From positions 1 through 64,000 of the forward strand of contig NZ_JBMGQR010000005.1 in assembly GCF_049059935.1 (NCBI RefSeq): a stretch of DNA of 64,000 bases. Direction: 5' to 3'. Below, in pieces: positions 1 through 7,911 of this stretch. The notes beneath the pieces were generated by a model, which was given only the letters and a program-made list of their open reading frames with translations, was not told where the DNA came from and did no database searches. Each line of letters opens with the position of its first letter. Within the stretch, counting starts at the first letter, position 1. Source of the DNA: JAURVT01 sp049059935. Its GTDB lineage: Bacteria > Actinomycetota > Actinomycetes > Propionibacteriales > Nocardioidaceae. Position numbers and translations under genes: made by a program.

Positions 1-1
1 G

Positions 2-913
2 CCGAACCTCGCGGAGTACCTGCGCCTGCACTACGCGCCGCAGGACGACTGCCGCTGCTGGGGCGGTGCCGCCGAGACGCTGGAGGACTCGCTCGCCGAC
101 CACTCCCTGGCCACCTGGGGCGAGCGGCTGGGACGTCGGGGCGTCGCCGCGCGGATGTCCGAGCGCGCCACCTGGTGGCGCAACACCTTCAACCCGAGGG
201 CCACCGCGACCGCCGGCTACCAGCAGGCCCGCAACGCCGACGGCTCGTGGGTGACGCCGTTCGACCCCGCGTCCGACGTGGGCTTCGCGCAGGGCTCGAG
301 CGCCACCTACACGTGGATGGTGCCGCAGGACGTCTCCGGGCTGGCGGCGCTGATGGGCGGACGCAAGAAGGCGGCGTCGCGTCTCGATGCGTTCTTCCGC
401 CGGCCCGACGGCTCGTGGATCACCGGCGGCGACCCGCTCGGCTACGACCCCACCAACGAGCCGGGCATCCACACGCCGTGGCTCTACACCGCGCTCGGCC
501 AGCCGTGGAAGACCCAGGAGACGGTGCGCGCGATGGCCGACCTCGTCTACGGCACCGGCCCGGCCGGCCTGCCCGGCAACGACGACCTCGGCACCATGTC
601 GGCCTGGTACGTCTTCGCCTCGCTCGGCCTCTACCCGCGTGAGCCCAGCACCGCCGAGACGCTGCTGTCGAGCCCGGTGTTCCGCCGCGCCACCGTGCAC
701 CGCGGCAACGGCCGGGACGTCACGATCCGCGCACCGCGGGCGTCCGACGACCACCGCTACGTCACCTCGGTGCGGGTGGACGGCCGGCGCTCGACGCGCG
801 CGTGGCTGCCCGCGTCCGTGCTGCTGCGTGGCGGGACGGTCGACGTCGGGCTGTCCACCCGTCCGGACCGCACCTTCGGGACGGCCCCGCGCGACCTGCC
901 GGTCGACAGGTGA
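2..913 (+). CDS. GH92 alpha-1,2-mannosidase family, C-terminal part
   Basis: The reading frame is open from the window edge, so the N-terminus lies outside; 303 residues are visible. The sequence has hallmarks of glycoside hydrolase family 92, calcium-dependent exo-mannosidases acting on alpha-mannosides: TLEDSLADHSLA near the start, AQGSSATYTWMVPQD, NEPGIHTPWLY followed by GQPWKTQ, and the signature NDDLGTMSAWYVFASLGLYP. The last ~80 residues would be the closing beta-sandwich. Family members are usually secreted and about 700-1,200 residues long; a signal peptide cannot be checked here. The next gene begins 52 bases downstream on the same strand and is unrelated in function. Family assignment is strong; substrate linkage is inferred from family only. 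Confidence 0.9.
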   Translation, partial: PNLAEYLRLHYAPQDDCRCWGGAAETLEDSLADHSLATWGERLGRRGVAARMSERATWWRNTFNPRATATAGYQQARNADGSWVTPFDPASDVGFAQGSSATYTWMVPQDVSGLAALMGGRKKAASRLDAFFRRPDGSWITGGDPLGYDPTNEPGIHTPWLYTALGQPWKTQETVRAMADLVYGTGPAGLPGNDDLGTMSAWYVFASLGLYPREPSTAETLLSSPVFRRATVHRGNGRDVTIRAPRASDDHRYVTSVRVDGRRSTRAWLPASVLLRGGTVDVGLSTRPDRTFGTAPRDLPVDR

Positions 914-965
914 GACGACTAGCCGCCCGGGCCTAGGCTGGGGTCTCCCGACCCGAGGAGCAGCC

Positions 966-1565
966 GTGCCGATCATCTCCAAGGGGTTCCGAGGCCGCCC
1001 CGGCGGACGCGACCCCGCGCTGCCTCCCGGGCAGTACCGCACGCTCGACTTCCCGGTGCTGTCCACCGGCCCGAGCCCGCACGTCGACCCCGAGCGGTGG
1101 TCGTTGACGCTGGTCACCGAGACCGGCGAGACGACGACGTGGGACCGTCGGGCGTTCCAGGCCCTCCCGCAGGAGCGGCCCACCGTCGACATCCACTGCG
1201 TCACCAAGTGGTCGAAGTTCGGCACGTCCTGGCGCGGCGTCAGCCTCGACGTCCTGCTCGACGGCGTGGAGACGCAGGCGTCGTTCGTCAAGGTCGCCTC
1301 GTTCGGCGGCTACACCACCAACCTGCCGCTGGCCGACCTCCGCGGCGGCCGGGCGTGGGTGGTGCACGAGTACGACGGACGGCCGCTCACGCCGGAGCAC
1401 GGCGGCCCGGCCCGGCTGCTCGTGCCGCACCTGTACTTCTGGAAGTCGGCCAAGTGGGTGCGCGAGCTGCAGCTGCTCACCGAGGACGAGCCGGGCTTCT
1501 GGGAGACCAACGGCTACCACGACTACGGCGACCCGTGGCGCGAGCAGCGCTACCAGGGCGATTGA
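966..1565 (+). CDS. Sulfite oxidase-like molybdopterin-dependent oxidoreductase
   Basis: A 199-residue protein of the sulfite oxidase/YedY (MsrP) molybdopterin fold. The motif DIHCVTKWSKFGTSWRGVS holds the expected cysteine ligand of molybdenum. GPARLLVPHLYFWKSAKWV is the usual cofactor-binding stretch near the C-terminus. No Tat signal or membrane segment is present, so it is probably cytoplasmic, unlike periplasmic MsrP. The GTG start follows GAGGAG five bases upstream. Its stop overlaps the TTG start of the next gene, a flavin/NAD reductase-like protein, suggesting a two-component electron transfer pair. The substrate is unknown. Confidence 0.88.
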   Translation: MPIISKGFRGRPGGRDPALPPGQYRTLDFPVLSTGPSPHVDPERWSLTLVTETGETTTWDRRAFQALPQERPTVDIHCVTKWSKFGTSWRGVSLDVLLDGVETQASFVKVASFGGYTTNLPLADLRGGRAWVVHEYDGRPLTPEHGGPARLLVPHLYFWKSAKWVRELQLLTEDEPGFWETNGYHDYGDPWREQRYQGD

Positions 1566-2281
1566 GCACCGCGATCCCCTGGCGCGTCGCGACCGTGGTG
1601 GGGCTGCGGGACGAGACGCCGACGGCACGCACCCTCGTCCTCGACGTGCCGGGCTGGCCCGGCCACCTCGCCGGGCAGCACCTCGACGTCCGGCTGACCG
1701 CCGAGGACGGCTACAGCACCCAGCGCAGCTACTCCCTGGCGTCGGACGGCTCGCCGCTCGAGCTGACCGTGCAGCGCGTCGACGACGGCGAGGTGTCGCC
1801 GTACCTGACCGAGGCGGTGGAGGTCGGTGACCAGGTCGAGCTGCGCGGGCCCGTGGGCCGGTGGTTCGTCTGGCGGCCCCGCGACGTCGCCCCGGTTCTG
1901 CTGGTGGCCGGCGGCTCGGGCGTCGTCCCCCTGCGCGCCGTGCTGCGGGCCCGTGCCGCCGCCGGCAGCACGGTGCCCGTCCACCTCGTCTGCTCGGTGC
2001 GCACCCCGGCCGACGCCTACTACGCCGACGAGCTGTCCACGCCCGACGCGGGCGTCACGGTCAGCTGGGTCCACACGCGGGTCGCGCCGCCCGGGGCCGT
2101 GCGCCCGGCCGGACGCGTGACGCGCGCCGACTTCGACGTCCCCGGCCTCTCCCCCGCCGACGCACCGCTGTGCCTGGTCTGCGGCCCGACCGGCTTCGTC
2201 GAGACCGTCGCCGACCACCTCGTCGCCCTCGGCCACTCCCCCTCGGCCGTCCGCACCGAGCGGTTCGGGCCGACGGGCTGA
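1562..2281 (+). CDS. FAD/NAD(P)-binding ferredoxin reductase-like protein
   Basis: A 239-residue protein of the ferredoxin-NADP reductase superfamily. The FAD domain carries QRSYSLAS (R-x-Y-S type) around residues 57-64. The NAD(P) domain carries LLVAGGSGVVPLRAVLR and, near the end, LCLVCGPTGFVETVADHL. There is no [2Fe-2S] domain, so it should pass electrons to a partner rather than to a fused centre. The start is TTG, overlapping the upstream stop as TTGA; no ATG or GTG in this frame gives a full N-terminus. Pairing with the molybdopterin protein suggests it is the NAD(P)H-dependent electron donor for that enzyme (inference). Confidence 0.85.
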   Translation: MSTAIPWRVATVVGLRDETPTARTLVLDVPGWPGHLAGQHLDVRLTAEDGYSTQRSYSLASDGSPLELTVQRVDDGEVSPYLTEAVEVGDQVELRGPVGRWFVWRPRDVAPVLLVAGGSGVVPLRAVLRARAAAGSTVPVHLVCSVRTPADAYYADELSTPDAGVTVSWVHTRVAPPGAVRPAGRVTRADFDVPGLSPADAPLCLVCGPTGFVETVADHLVALGHSPSAVRTERFGPTG

Positions 2282-2309
2282 GCCTCCACCCGTCCCGGGC
2301 GTGCCGTGG

Positions 2310-3770
2310 TCAGCGGCCGAGGAGCTCCACGAGCGCCTCGACGTCGCGCCCCCATGGGCGGTCGGCGGCACCCGGCGGCAGGACCACCGCCACCTCGTCC
2401 AGCAGCGACCGGACGGACGACGTCATCCCCTCGCGCCGGGACGGGTCGAGGACGGTCGCCTGGTGGACGGCGAGCAGCTCGCACGCCAGCACGTCACGCC
2501 AGGCGTCGACGGCCCGACGGGTCGTCTCGGTGGCGTCGATCGCGGGCGCCTGGACGTCCTCCTGGCCGAGCGACGTCGCGTCGGCGAGCGACACCGACGA
2601 GGTCACGGGCTGGCAGCCGCGGACGACGCCGACGGCGCGCTTGTGCACCGCGACGAGGCCCGCCTGCGGGCCGGGGTCGACCGACAGCTGCGCCGGCAGA
2701 CCGGTCACGACGGGGTCCAGCATGCGGTGCAGCCGGGCGGCACCGGTGGTGGCGGCGTGCACGACGGCGGCGGTGACGGCGTCCGACGCCGACGCGAGGT
2801 CGAGGCCGTGGAATCCTGCCGTGCCGACCGCGGCGGGATCGTCCCCGGGTCGCAGCGCCGGTGAGTCGGTCACGCCGTCGAGGGCTCGCGCGACGGCGGC
2901 GTCCAGCGCGGCGGCCGTGCGCTCCACCTGGGCCAGCACCACGCCGGCCACGCGGAACGAGACGGGCGCCTGCAGGTGCCGGGGCGCCGGCTCCGGGCCG
3001 GCCGCCGACGACAAGCGCTCGAGGACCGCCGCCAGCTCGGCGTCGCCTCGTGCGGTCCACGGCTCGTAGGGGTCGCGGGACGCCCCGACGACGGCCACCT
3101 GCGCCGCGGCCACCGTCAGCGCCACCTCGGCGAGCCGCCGCACCTCGTCCGTCCGGAGCACCGCGAGCGCGGTCGAGACGGGGACGCCTGCGAGCAGCGC
3201 GATGCCCTCCTTGGGCGCGAGCGCCGGACGCTCCAGACCCGCCGTCGCGAGCACCGGTGCCGCCGACACCACCTCGCCCCCGTCGAGCACCTGCCCGTCG
3301 CCCGCGAGGTGGCCGAAGGCATGGGCGAGCGGCACGATCTCGCCCGCCGAGCCGGCGGACGTCCGCGGCACCGCGGGCACCACGCCCGCGTCGAGCAGGT
3401 CGACGAGCCACCGGCACAGGTCCGAGCCCACCCCGGAGTCGCCGGACAGGAACGTCCGCAGCCGCACGGCCAGCACCGCCCGCACCTCGGCGACCGACAG
3501 CCACGGGGGCCCGCCCACCTGGCGCGCGAGAAGGATCGACGCCGACTGCGCGGCCCTCGCGGCTGCTTCGAGGGCGACGCTGCTCTGCGCACCCGCGCCG
3601 GTGGTCGCGCCGTAGACGGGCCGCCCCGCCTCCAGCACCCGCTGCAGCCGCTCCCGCCCCGCCTCGACGGGACGCAGCGCGTCGTGGTCGAGCACCAGGG
3701 AGGCGCCGCGCGAGACGGCGAGCACCGCGGTCGGGTCGAGGTCGCCCGCGTGCGTGACGTGCACGCTCAC
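2310..3770 (-). CDS. Histidine/aromatic ammonia-lyase superfamily enzyme lacking the MIO triad
   Basis: A 486-residue protein of the HAL/PAL fold. Visible landmarks are PVYGATTGAGAQ (residues 51-62; Y53 matches the catalytic tyrosine of HutH), the helix motif VPLAHAFGHLAGDG, and LGQEDVQAP near the C-terminus. In true ammonia-lyases the loop before PLAH is Ala-Ser-Gly, which cyclises to the electrophilic MIO cofactor. Here it reads S141-A142-G143-E, so the central serine is missing and MIO cannot form. The usual YSLRC-PQ block and the SH-AG block are also not recognisable. It overlaps the ornithine-cyclodeaminase-like gene by GTGA. No hutU/hutI neighbours exist. It may eliminate a better leaving group, such as trimethylamine from a betaine, as MIO-independent ergothionase does (inference). 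Confidence 0.8.
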   Translation of the reverse strand: MSVHVTHAGDLDPTAVLAVSRGASLVLDHDALRPVEAGRERLQRVLEAGRPVYGATTGAGAQSSVALEAAARAAQSASILLARQVGGPPWLSVAEVRAVLAVRLRTFLSGDSGVGSDLCRWLVDLLDAGVVPAVPRTSAGSAGEIVPLAHAFGHLAGDGQVLDGGEVVSAAPVLATAGLERPALAPKEGIALLAGVPVSTALAVLRTDEVRRLAEVALTVAAAQVAVVGASRDPYEPWTARGDAELAAVLERLSSAAGPEPAPRHLQAPVSFRVAGVVLAQVERTAAALDAAVARALDGVTDSPALRPGDDPAAVGTAGFHGLDLASASDAVTAAVVHAATTGAARLHRMLDPVVTGLPAQLSVDPGPQAGLVAVHKRAVGVVRGCQPVTSSVSLADATSLGQEDVQAPAIDATETTRRAVDAWRDVLACELLAVHQATVLDPSRREGMTSSVRSLLDEVAVVLPPGAADRPWGRDVEALVELLGR

Positions 3771-4786
3771 CGGTAGCGGACCATCGTCCCGACGTCGGCG
3801 GCCTCGGCGCGACGCAGGATCAGCTCGCCGACGGCGACGTCGAGGATCGACAGACCGCGGTGCCAGAACAGGATCCGCTCGTCGTCGGACTCGCGCCCCG
3901 GACGCTCCCCGGCGACGACCTGCCCGATCTGCGCGTGCAGCGACTCCTGCGACAGCTCGCCGGAGTCCACCTGCGAGCGCAGCGCACCGAAGCGTCCCGA
4001 CTGCGACTCGCGCCAGTCGTCGACGACCACCTTGTCGATGCCCTGCAGCAGGTCTGGCTCGAGCGCGCTCACCGTGCCGTACGGCACCAGCAGCGAGCCC
4101 GGCTTGAGCTGCTCGCGCCGCACCAACGGCGCAGGCGTGTCCAGCCGGCTGGCCTCGACGCAGATGTCGGCGCCGTCGAAGGTCGACGCGACGTCCTCGG
4201 TGACGACGACCTCGGCCGAGACCACCTCACGGAGCCGGTTGGCGAACGCCTCGCGCGACTCCGGCCGGCGGCTCGTCACCCGGATCTCCTCGAGGTCGAA
4301 CAGCGAGTCGAGCAGGGTGACGTTGGCGAACGCGGTGCCCCGCGCACCGACGTGCCCGAGCACCCGGGAGTCCGGGCGAGCCAGGTGGCGCGCGCCGACG
4401 GCCGTCATCGCGCCGGTGCGGACCTCGGTGACGAAGGTGGCGTCCATGATGCTCAACGGCACCCCCGTGTACGGGTCGTAGAGCGTCAGCAGCGCCAGCT
4501 CGCTGGGCAGCCCCAGCGTGTAGTTGGGCACGAAGTCGCCCACCACCTTGACGCCGCTCACGCCGTGGTCGCCCAGGCTCGACACGTGGCCGCGGAGCAC
4601 GTTGAAGTGCCCGCGGCCGCCGTTGTCGGGCACCAGGTGCGTCCGCGGCTCGAACACGGTCTGCCCGTGCGCGTGGGCCGCCAGCACCGCCTCGACCGCG
4701 TCGACCACCTCGACCGACGTGAGCGCGAGCGCGTCGACGTCGGGTCCGGACAGGAAGCGCAGCCACATCGGTGCCGCCTCGGTCAT
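3767..4786 (-). CDS. Ornithine cyclodeaminase / mu-crystallin family protein
   Basis: A 339-residue member of the ornithine cyclodeaminase family, NAD(P)-dependent enzymes that include cyclodeaminases, ketimine reductases and opine-type dehydrogenases. Family features seen are KVVGDFVPN (substrate-binding lysine region), DATFVTEVRTGAMTAVGARH, the nucleotide loop GHVGARGTAF and ICVEAS. It is the middle gene of a three-gene minus-strand operon: its stop overlaps the lyase-like start, and the betaine-binding lipoprotein is 21 bases upstream. AGAGGA precedes the ATG. The neighbours argue against ordinary ornithine metabolism; it probably acts on an amino or imino acid produced in the same pathway. 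The exact reaction cannot be read from sequence. Confidence 0.82.
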   Translation of the reverse strand: MTEAAPMWLRFLSGPDVDALALTSVEVVDAVEAVLAAHAHGQTVFEPRTHLVPDNGGRGHFNVLRGHVSSLGDHGVSGVKVVGDFVPNYTLGLPSELALLTLYDPYTGVPLSIMDATFVTEVRTGAMTAVGARHLARPDSRVLGHVGARGTAFANVTLLDSLFDLEEIRVTSRRPESREAFANRLREVVSAEVVVTEDVASTFDGADICVEASRLDTPAPLVRREQLKPGSLLVPYGTVSALEPDLLQGIDKVVVDDWRESQSGRFGALRSQVDSGELSQESLHAQIGQVVAGERPGRESDDERILFWHRGLSILDVAVGELILRRAEAADVGTMVRYR

Positions 4787-4807
4787 GGGTTCCTCTCGTG
4801 CGGTGGA

Positions 4808-5725
4808 TCAGTCCAGGTCGTTGTCGGCGAGGAACTGCTTCGCCACGGTGGAGGGGGCGTCCTTGTCGACCTGCACCTTGGCCAGCGCGGCCGTCAGGTT
4901 CTCGGTGGTCAGCGCCGCCGAGACGGCGTCCAAGGCCTTCTCGACCTCCGGGGTGGCCTTGCTCGAGCGGATCAACGGCAGGATGTTCTGCGAGGAGTAG
5001 AGGTTCTTGGTGTCCTCGAGGACGACCAGCTCGTCGGTCTCGATCGCCGAGTCGGTGGTGAACACGTTACCGACGTCGATCGACCCGTCGCGCAGGGCCG
5101 ACACGGTCAGCGGGCCGCCGACGTCGAGCGGCTTGAACTCCTTGAACTCGATGCCGTAGACCGACTCGAGTCCCTCGAGCCCCTGGAACCGCTGGCTGAA
5201 CTCCGGACCGGCACCCACGACGAGGTCCTTCGACACCGGCGCGAGGTCCTCCATGGTGGTCAACGAGTACTTCTTCGCGGTCGCCGCGGTGACCGTGAGG
5301 GAGTCCTTGTCCTCCGCGGCCGACTGCGTCAGCGTCCGGGTGCCCTCGGGCAGCACCTCCTGCAGCGCGTCGTACACCGCCTCGGGCGAGGTGGTGCCCT
5401 GCGGCACGTCGCTCTGCAGCGCGGCGAGGAGCGCGCCGTTGTACTCCGGGATCAGGTCGATGGATCCGTCCTCGAGCGCCTTGAGGTAGACCTCGCGCGA
5501 CCCGATGTTCGGCTGCGTCCTCGTCGCGACGCCCTTCGCGTCCAGGGCGCCGGCGTAGATCTCCATCAGCAGCTCGCTCTCGGGGAAGTTCGCCGATCCG
5601 AGCGTGATCGTGTCGGAGTCGCCGTCGCCGGACGAGAACGCCTCGTCCCCGCCTCCGCCGCACGCGCTCAGGGTCAGGCCGAGGGCCAGGACGGCTCCGG
5701 CGAGGGACAGGTGTCGACGTGCCAT
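4808..5725 (-). CDS. Glycine betaine/osmoprotectant-type ABC substrate-binding lipoprotein
   Basis: A 305-residue OpuAC/ProX-family solute receptor. A lipoprotein signal ends in LSAC (Cys22) followed by a glycine-rich linker, so it is anchored outside the membrane. The mature part has the family hallmarks GSANFPESELLMEIYAGAL, NIGSREVYLKALEDGSIDLIPEYNG and KDLVVGAGPEF. Members bind quaternary ammonium compounds: glycine betaine, choline, carnitine, and, in EgtU-like proteins, ergothioneine. No permease or ATPase gene lies nearby, so it must share a transporter encoded elsewhere or act only as a sensor. It is the first gene of the operon, divergent from a GntR regulator. Confidence 0.88.
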   Translation of the reverse strand: MARRHLSLAGAVLALGLTLSACGGGGDEAFSSGDGDSDTITLGSANFPESELLMEIYAGALDAKGVATRTQPNIGSREVYLKALEDGSIDLIPEYNGALLAALQSDVPQGTTSPEAVYDALQEVLPEGTRTLTQSAAEDKDSLTVTAATAKKYSLTTMEDLAPVSKDLVVGAGPEFSQRFQGLEGLESVYGIEFKEFKPLDVGGPLTVSALRDGSIDVGNVFTTDSAIETDELVVLEDTKNLYSSQNILPLIRSSKATPEVEKALDAVSAALTTENLTAALAKVQVDKDAPSTVAKQFLADNDLD

Positions 5726-5743
5726 GGTGCGGGTACCTCTTCG

Positions 5744-5772
5744 TCTGGACTGAACTCGAGCAAGGCAGTCAA
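5744..5772 (-). promoter_or_regulatory. Possible promoter for the binding-protein/OCD/lyase operon
   Basis: On the minus strand TTGACT (5772-5767) resembles a -35 box. About 17 bases later a weak -10-like TCCAGA/CCAGAC stretch lies some 20 bases before the ATG of the lipoprotein gene. The 18-bp palindrome sits just upstream of the -35. The -10 match is poor, so this is tentative. Confidence 0.3.
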
Positions 5773-5786
5773 CTTTAGGAGGTTGG

Positions 5787-5804
5787 CGGTCACGGCCGTG
5801 ACCG
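5787..5804. promoter_or_regulatory. Perfect 18-bp palindrome, candidate GntR operator
   Basis: CGGTCACGGCCGTGACCG is a perfect inverted repeat in the 122-bp gap between the divergent binding-lipoprotein and GntR genes. Position and symmetry fit a dimeric GntR/HutC repressor controlling both directions. The length is well beyond the chance level for a gap this size, but binding is inferred. Confidence 0.5.
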
Positions 5805-5847
5805 GTCCCACCACGTGGGCGCCGTTTCCGCGGGCCCCGTCCGGGGC

Positions 5848-6558
5848 ATGCTGACGCTCGTGAGCCTGACCGCCCCCGACGCCAAGCACGCCGTGCTCGC
5901 CGACCGCCTGCGCGAGCTCGTCGCCGACCTGACGCCCGGCGCGGCGCTGCCCTCCGAGCGACGGCTGGCCGAGCAGTGGGGCGTGGCGCGGATGACGGTG
6001 CGGCAGGCCCTCGCGGCCCTGGCGCGCGAGGGTCTGGTCGTCAGCCACCAGGGACGCGGCCACCTGCGCGCCCCCGACACGCTCCGGCTCTCGGTGCGGC
6101 TGGGGTCGTTCGCCGACGCGCTGCGCTCGCACGACCTCTCCCCCTCCACCACGGTGCTGCACCACGCCGTGGAGCCGGCACCGGCGCACGTCGTCGAGAC
6201 CCTCGGCGAGGTCACGACGCTGCACGTGCACCGGCTGCGCCTGGGCGACGACGTCCCGCTCGCGGTGGAGCACGCCTGGTTCCCCGCGTCCCTGGTGGCC
6301 GATCCCGGCACGGACGCGCTCGCCGGCAGCCTCTACGACCACCTCGACGGCCTGTCCCTGCTGCCCGACGCGGGCGAGGAGACGGTGACCGCCGCCCTCC
6401 CGACGCCGGAGGAGGCGCGCCTGCTGGCGATGCACGAGAGCCGACCGGTGCTGCGCCTGGTCCGGCGGGCGACGTCGGGCGGCGTGGCGGTCGAGCACGC
6501 CGAGGCGGTCTTCCCCGCCGACCGCTACGAGCTGGGGTTCCCGCTCAGCCGGTCGTGA
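5848..6558 (+). CDS. GntR-family regulator, HutC/UTRA type
   Basis: A 236-residue regulator. The N-terminal winged helix (about residues 10-72) has the GntR pattern LPSERRLAEQWGVARMTVRQAL, then EGLVVSHQGRGH. The C-terminal UTRA ligand domain shows LHVHRLRLGDDVPLAVEHAW and ends in FPADRYELGFP. UTRA domains of this class sense small metabolites, often the substrate of the neighbouring pathway (HutC senses urocanate). It is transcribed divergently from the betaine-binding/OCD/lyase operon, its likely target. ATG at 5848 is preferred; GTG at 5815 or 5860 is possible. Its 3' end overlaps the convergent EAL gene by 14 bases. Confidence 0.87.
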   Translation: MLTLVSLTAPDAKHAVLADRLRELVADLTPGAALPSERRLAEQWGVARMTVRQALAALAREGLVVSHQGRGHLRAPDTLRLSVRLGSFADALRSHDLSPSTTVLHHAVEPAPAHVVETLGEVTTLHVHRLRLGDDVPLAVEHAWFPASLVADPGTDALAGSLYDHLDGLSLLPDAGEETVTAALPTPEEARLLAMHESRPVLRLVRRATSGGVAVEHAEAVFPADRYELGFPLSRS

Positions 6559-7734
6559 CGCCCGGGCGGCGCAGGTGCGAGCCCTGGCCGAGGCGGACGC
6601 CCAGCTCCTGGGCCCACTGCAGCTTCTCGGCCGAGTCGATGCCCTGGACGAGCGGCTCGGCGTCCATCCGGGTGGCGAAGCCGGCGATGGCCTCGACGAA
6701 CGTCTGTCGGTGCTCGTCGCCCTCGATGCCGTCCATCATCGAGCGTCGAGCTTGATCACGTCGGGCTCGAGCATGAGCACGTGCCGCAGGCTCGCGAACC
6801 CCGCGCCGGCGTCGTCGATGGCGATGCGCAGCCCCTCGCGCCGCAGCGGCTGCGTGGCCGCCAGCACGCGACCGTAGTCGAGGACGTGCTCGTGCTCGGT
6901 GACCTCGACGACGAGCCGCGAGAGGTCGACGCCGTCGAGCAGCTCGACGAACCCGGGATCGGCGAGGGCGTCGGTGGTGAGGTCGACGCTCAGCCAGCCG
7001 TCCCAGGTGTCGAGGGTCTGCACCACCCGGCGCACCACGAGGTGCTCGAGCTGGACGGCCAGGCCGACGTCGCGCGCCGCGGACAGCCAGCGGCCGTAGC
7101 TCGTGCCGTCGGGCAGACGGCACAGCGCCTCGGCGCCGACCACCGTCATGGTCTCGAGGTCGACCACCGGCTCGAGGTCGACGACGAGGTCGTCGTCGCG
7201 CTCGAGCCCGTCGATCGCGTCCTCGGTGGCCCGGCGGCGCGCCGCCTCGGTGTCCTCGACCGCGATCAGCTCGACGAGCACGTCGGCGACGGCACGCAGC
7301 ACGCCGGCGTCGCGCTCGGACAGGTCGCCGTCGGGCTCGCGCGAGTACACGCAGACGGTGCCGAAGACACCGCCGTCAGGACGGGTGATCGGGACGCCGA
7401 CGTACGCGCCGATGCCGAGCGAGTCGGTGTGCGGCGCGTGGCGCGTCAGCGGGTTCTCGTGGCTGTTGCCGATGACGGCGTCGAGCTCGCCGTCGGTGAT
7501 CATCTGGCAGTAGGTGCCGGCGTACGGCTCGGTGAACCCGACGTCGACCGGCAGGCCGATCGCGCCGGCGATGTTGCGGAAGCGGCGGTCGTCGTCGACC
7601 CGCTCGCTGACGAACGCCACGTCCATGCCCAGCTGCGCGCGCACGAGCTCGAGCAGGGCGTCCACGCCGGACCGCTGCACGCTCGGCACGGGGCCGGCGA
7701 CGAGCGGCCGGCCCTCGGGAACCACCTGCGTCAC
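6545..7734 (-). pseudogene. GAF-EAL protein broken by a one-base frameshift
   Basis: The GTG start at 7734 has GGGGAG six bases upstream. The protein has a GAF sensor domain (about residues 15-165; AFVSERVDDDRRFRNIAG, ENPLTRHAPH, GAYVGVPI) and then an EAL domain (VVGAEALCRLP). After EPDVIKLDA the frame hits TGA at 6736-6738, while the rest of the domain (DGIEGDEHRQTFVEAIAGFA, then QELGVRLGQG and RRPG) continues in the next frame to 6545. Restoring one base near 6738-6745 gives continuous KLDASMMDGIEG. The domain also looks degenerate: LVQGID replaces the usual AEGVE, and SVDLT replaces the N-L-S motif, so cyclic-di-GMP hydrolysis was probably lost. A sequencing error is possible. Confidence 0.8.
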
Positions 7735-7911
7735 GTCGTCTCCCCTCGTCGTGGCCGTCGGTAGTTGAAATGTTACCGATGTTCGGCGTTTTCGGCCGTC
7801 GAACCCGGTCGGCTGACCACGGTGTGCCCTGCGTGCGGTTCGATTGTGCAGAGTGACCACCGAAACGGGCCGCGCTGGCACAAGGTGCGCTAGGGGCCCC
7901 AGGATGGGTCC

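Noticed and set aside
2310..3770. An ordinary histidine ammonia-lyase (hutH) in a histidine-utilisation operon.
   Set aside because: The cofactor triad and other catalytic blocks are altered, and no hutU, hutI or formimidoyl-glutamate genes are nearby.
7841..7850. The 10-mer CGATTGTGCA upstream of the YitT gene, repeated inverted at 14643-14652 upstream of the SCO6745-like gene.
   Set aside because: One shared 10-mer in 64 kb can easily arise by chance, and the genes have no evident link.
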